Origin: Rhizobium esperanzae
GTDB taxonomy: Bacteria; Pseudomonadota; Alphaproteobacteria; Rhizobiales; Rhizobiaceae
Reading direction: 5' to 3'
DNA length: 64,000 nucleotides
Assembly (NCBI RefSeq): GCF_014197615.1
Contig: NZ_JACIFY010000009.1
Coordinates: 124,001 to 188,000, forward strand
Shown here: in pieces, positions 62,544 through 64,000 of the stretch
Layout: each line of letters starts with the position of its first letter
Numbering within the stretch: position 1 is the first letter of the stretch
The notes under the pieces: generated by a model
The model's database searches: none
Told to the model about the DNA's origin: nothing
The model's input: only the letters and a program-made list of their open reading frames with translations
Position numbers and translations under genes: made by a program

Positions 62544-64000
62544 CTATCGATTGTCTTCGAGGATCATCGCCGCCGCCTTTTCGGCAATCATGATCGTCGG
62601 CGAATTGGTGTTGCCCGAGGTGATCGACGGCATCACCGAAGCGTCAGCGATCCTGAGCTTGCCGAGCGCCCTGAATTTCAGCCTCGGATCGACGACGCTG
62701 TCCCGGTCGGCGCCCATGCGGCAGGTGCCGACGGGATGGAAGATCGTCGTGCCGATATCGCCCGCCGCCCGCTCCAGATCGGCCTCCGTCTGATAGGAAG
62801 GCCCCGGCTTGAACTCCTCCGGCCGGAAGCGGGCGAACGAAGGCTGCGCAACGATCTTGCGTGTCAACCGTATGGAACGGACAGCTATGTCACGATCGCG
62901 CTGCGTCGAGAGGTATTTCGGGCTGATCGTCGGCTGGGCGGCGAAATCCGGGCTCGACAGGTGCACCGAACCCCGGCTTTCGGGCCTCAGATTGCAGACG
63001 CTCGCGGTGATCGCCGGGAAGGGATGGACGGGATCGCCGAACTTTTCCAGCGAGACCGGCTGCACGTGATATTGCAGATCAGGCGTTTCCCGGTCCGGAC
63101 CCGAGCGGGTGAAGATGCCGAGCTGGCTCGGCGCCATCGCCATCGGGCCGGAGCGGCGGACGAGATATTCGAGCCCGATCGCCGCCTTGCCGATCAGCTT
63201 CGTCGCCTTCTCGTTCAACGTCGGAACGCCCGTCACCTTATAGGCGAGGCGCAATTGCAGATGATCCTGCAGGTTCTCGCCGACACCCTTCACTTCCGCG
63301 ACGACATCGACGCCCGCCTGGCTGAGAACCTCGCCCCTGCCGATGCCCGACAGTTCCAGAATATGCGGCGAGCCGATCGAACCGGCCGAAAGGACAGTTT
63401 CTTTCGCCGCATAGGCGCGTTTCGCCACGCCCTCGTGCTGGAATTCGACGCCAGCAACGGTCCCCTCCTCAACCAGCAGCCGCCTGACCTGCGCCTTGGT
63501 CAGCACGGTCAGGTTGGAGCGCTTCTGCGCCGGGCGCAGGAAGGCCTTGGACGTGTTCCAGCGAATGCCGGAACGCTGGTTGACGTCGAAATAGCCGGAA
63601 CCCTCGTTGCTGCCGCGGTTGAAATCCGCCGTCTCCGGGATGCCCGCTTCTCTCGCCGCCTGCTGGAAGGCATCGAGCACGGCCCAGCGCACCCGCGCCT
63701 TCTCGATGCGCCATTCGCCGCCCGCCCCATGCATGTCGTCTTCGCCGCGATAAAAATCCTCGGACTTGCGGAAGAAGGGCAGCACGTCGTCCCAGCCCCA
63801 GCCGCTACAGCCCATCTGCCGCCAGAGGTCGTAATCGCGCGCCTGGCCGCGCATATAGATCATGCCGTTGATCGACGAGCAGCCGCCGAGCACCTTGCCG
63901 CGGGGATAACTCAGCGCCCGGCCGTTCAGCCCCGCTTCCGGCGCCGTGGTGAAGCACCAGTCGGTGCGCGGATTGTTGATGCAGTAGAGATAGCCCACCG
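62544..64000 (-). CDS. GMC oxidoreductase, choline dehydrogenase-like (5' end outside window)
   Basis: At least 484 residues, incomplete: the FAD-binding GxGxxG start is beyond the right edge. Seen: 'GRALSYPRGKVLGGCSSINGM' (GMC signature 1, in parts), 'ETVLSAGSIGSPHILELSGIG' (signature 2), and C-terminal 'IFHPVGTCRMGADRDSVVD' plus 'GNTNSPTIMIAEKAA' with the catalytic His/Asn region. Resembles BetA-like alcohol dehydrogenases. Together with mmsB it may form a two-gene unit; the alcohol substrate is not known. Confidence 0.88.
   Translation of the reverse strand, partial: VGYLYCINNPRTDWCFTTAPEAGLNGRALSYPRGKVLGGCSSINGMIYMRGQARDYDLWRQMGCSGWGWDDVLPFFRKSEDFYRGEDDMHGAGGEWRIEKARVRWAVLDAFQQAAREAGIPETADFNRGSNEGSGYFDVNQRSGIRWNTSKAFLRPAQKRSNLTVLTKAQVRRLLVEEGTVAGVEFQHEGVAKRAYAAKETVLSAGSIGSPHILELSGIGRGEVLSQAGVDVVAEVKGVGENLQDHLQLRLAYKVTGVPTLNEKATKLIGKAAIGLEYLVRRSGPMAMAPSQLGIFTRSGPDRETPDLQYHVQPVSLEKFGDPVHPFPAITASVCNLRPESRGSVHLSSPDFAAQPTISPKYLSTQRDRDIAVRSIRLTRKIVAQPSFARFRPEEFKPGPSYQTEADLERAAGDIGTTIFHPVGTCRMGADRDSVVDPRLKFRALGKLRIADASVMPSITSGNTNSPTIMIAEKAAAMILEDNR

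Noticed and set aside
1..64000. CRISPR array, tRNA or rRNA genes
   Set aside because: No regularly spaced short repeats and no tRNA or rRNA segment recognised while reading; the repeated motifs in 1.3-15.4 kb are protein-coding beta-helix repeats.

Overview
The window reads as a fast-growing alphaproteobacterial rhizobium, most like the Rhizobium leguminosarum/etli group. The grounds are the high-GC coding style with long antisense shadow frames, the rhaDI / rhaRSTPQUK rhamnose locus in the arrangement described for R. leguminosarum, RIME-like and REP-like intergenic palindromes, several ABC uptake operons and divergent regulator/catabolic gene pairs. The accessory mix would suit a large plasmid or chromid, but no replication or transfer gene is present, so the replicon is not shown.

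Left part (1-19.7 kb): a two-partner secretion / contact-dependent inhibition-like locus on the minus strand. In transcription order it holds an IalB-family periplasmic protein (19677-19060), an FhaC/ShlB outer-membrane transporter (19046-17325), three small lipoproteins (one broken by an amber codon), a 2718-residue filamentous haemagglutinin with a DUF6883-like C-terminus, its likely DUF4926 immunity partner, an orphan small gene, then a second haemagglutinin gene that lacks the secretion N-terminus and ends in a papain-fold-like toxin domain followed by a probable immunity gene. The two haemagglutinin genes share a 1516-bp direct repeat that looks identical, offset by 5778 bp (exactly 1926 codons). 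Recombination across it would exchange the toxin/immunity tail in frame. Beyond lie a scrap of a further haemagglutinin copy, an IS3-family transposase fragment and an 85-bp palindrome. This is the most interesting part of the window.

Middle part (20-48.5 kb): a TPP riboswitch and thiMED thiamine salvage operon; a seven-gene operon (GNAT, GH3 NagZ-like hexosaminidase, dipeptide/oligopeptide-type ABC importer) with two palindromes in its leader; single metabolic genes (VOC protein, spermidine-synthase-like methyltransferase, HpcH/HpaI aldolase); a solitary methyltransferase with a less GC-rich leader; a choline sulfatase gene divergent from its LysR regulator; a sugar isomerase-like protein and an amidase; small proteins; TetR- and MarR-type regulators with palindromes in their divergent promoters; a fused hydantoinase/oxoprolinase; an SDR; an IclR regulator and a metallohydrolase.

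Right part (49-64 kb): the rhamnose catabolic locus, with rhaD-rhaI on the minus strand and rhaR-rhaS-rhaT-rhaP-rhaQ-rhaU-rhaK on the plus strand around a symmetrical divergent promoter. It imports L-rhamnose, converts the anomer, isomerises, phosphorylates and cleaves it. After it come an FAH-family hydrolase, an orphan siderophore-type ABC ATPase, a 3-hydroxyisobutyrate dehydrogenase and a GMC oxidoreductase that runs off the end of the window.
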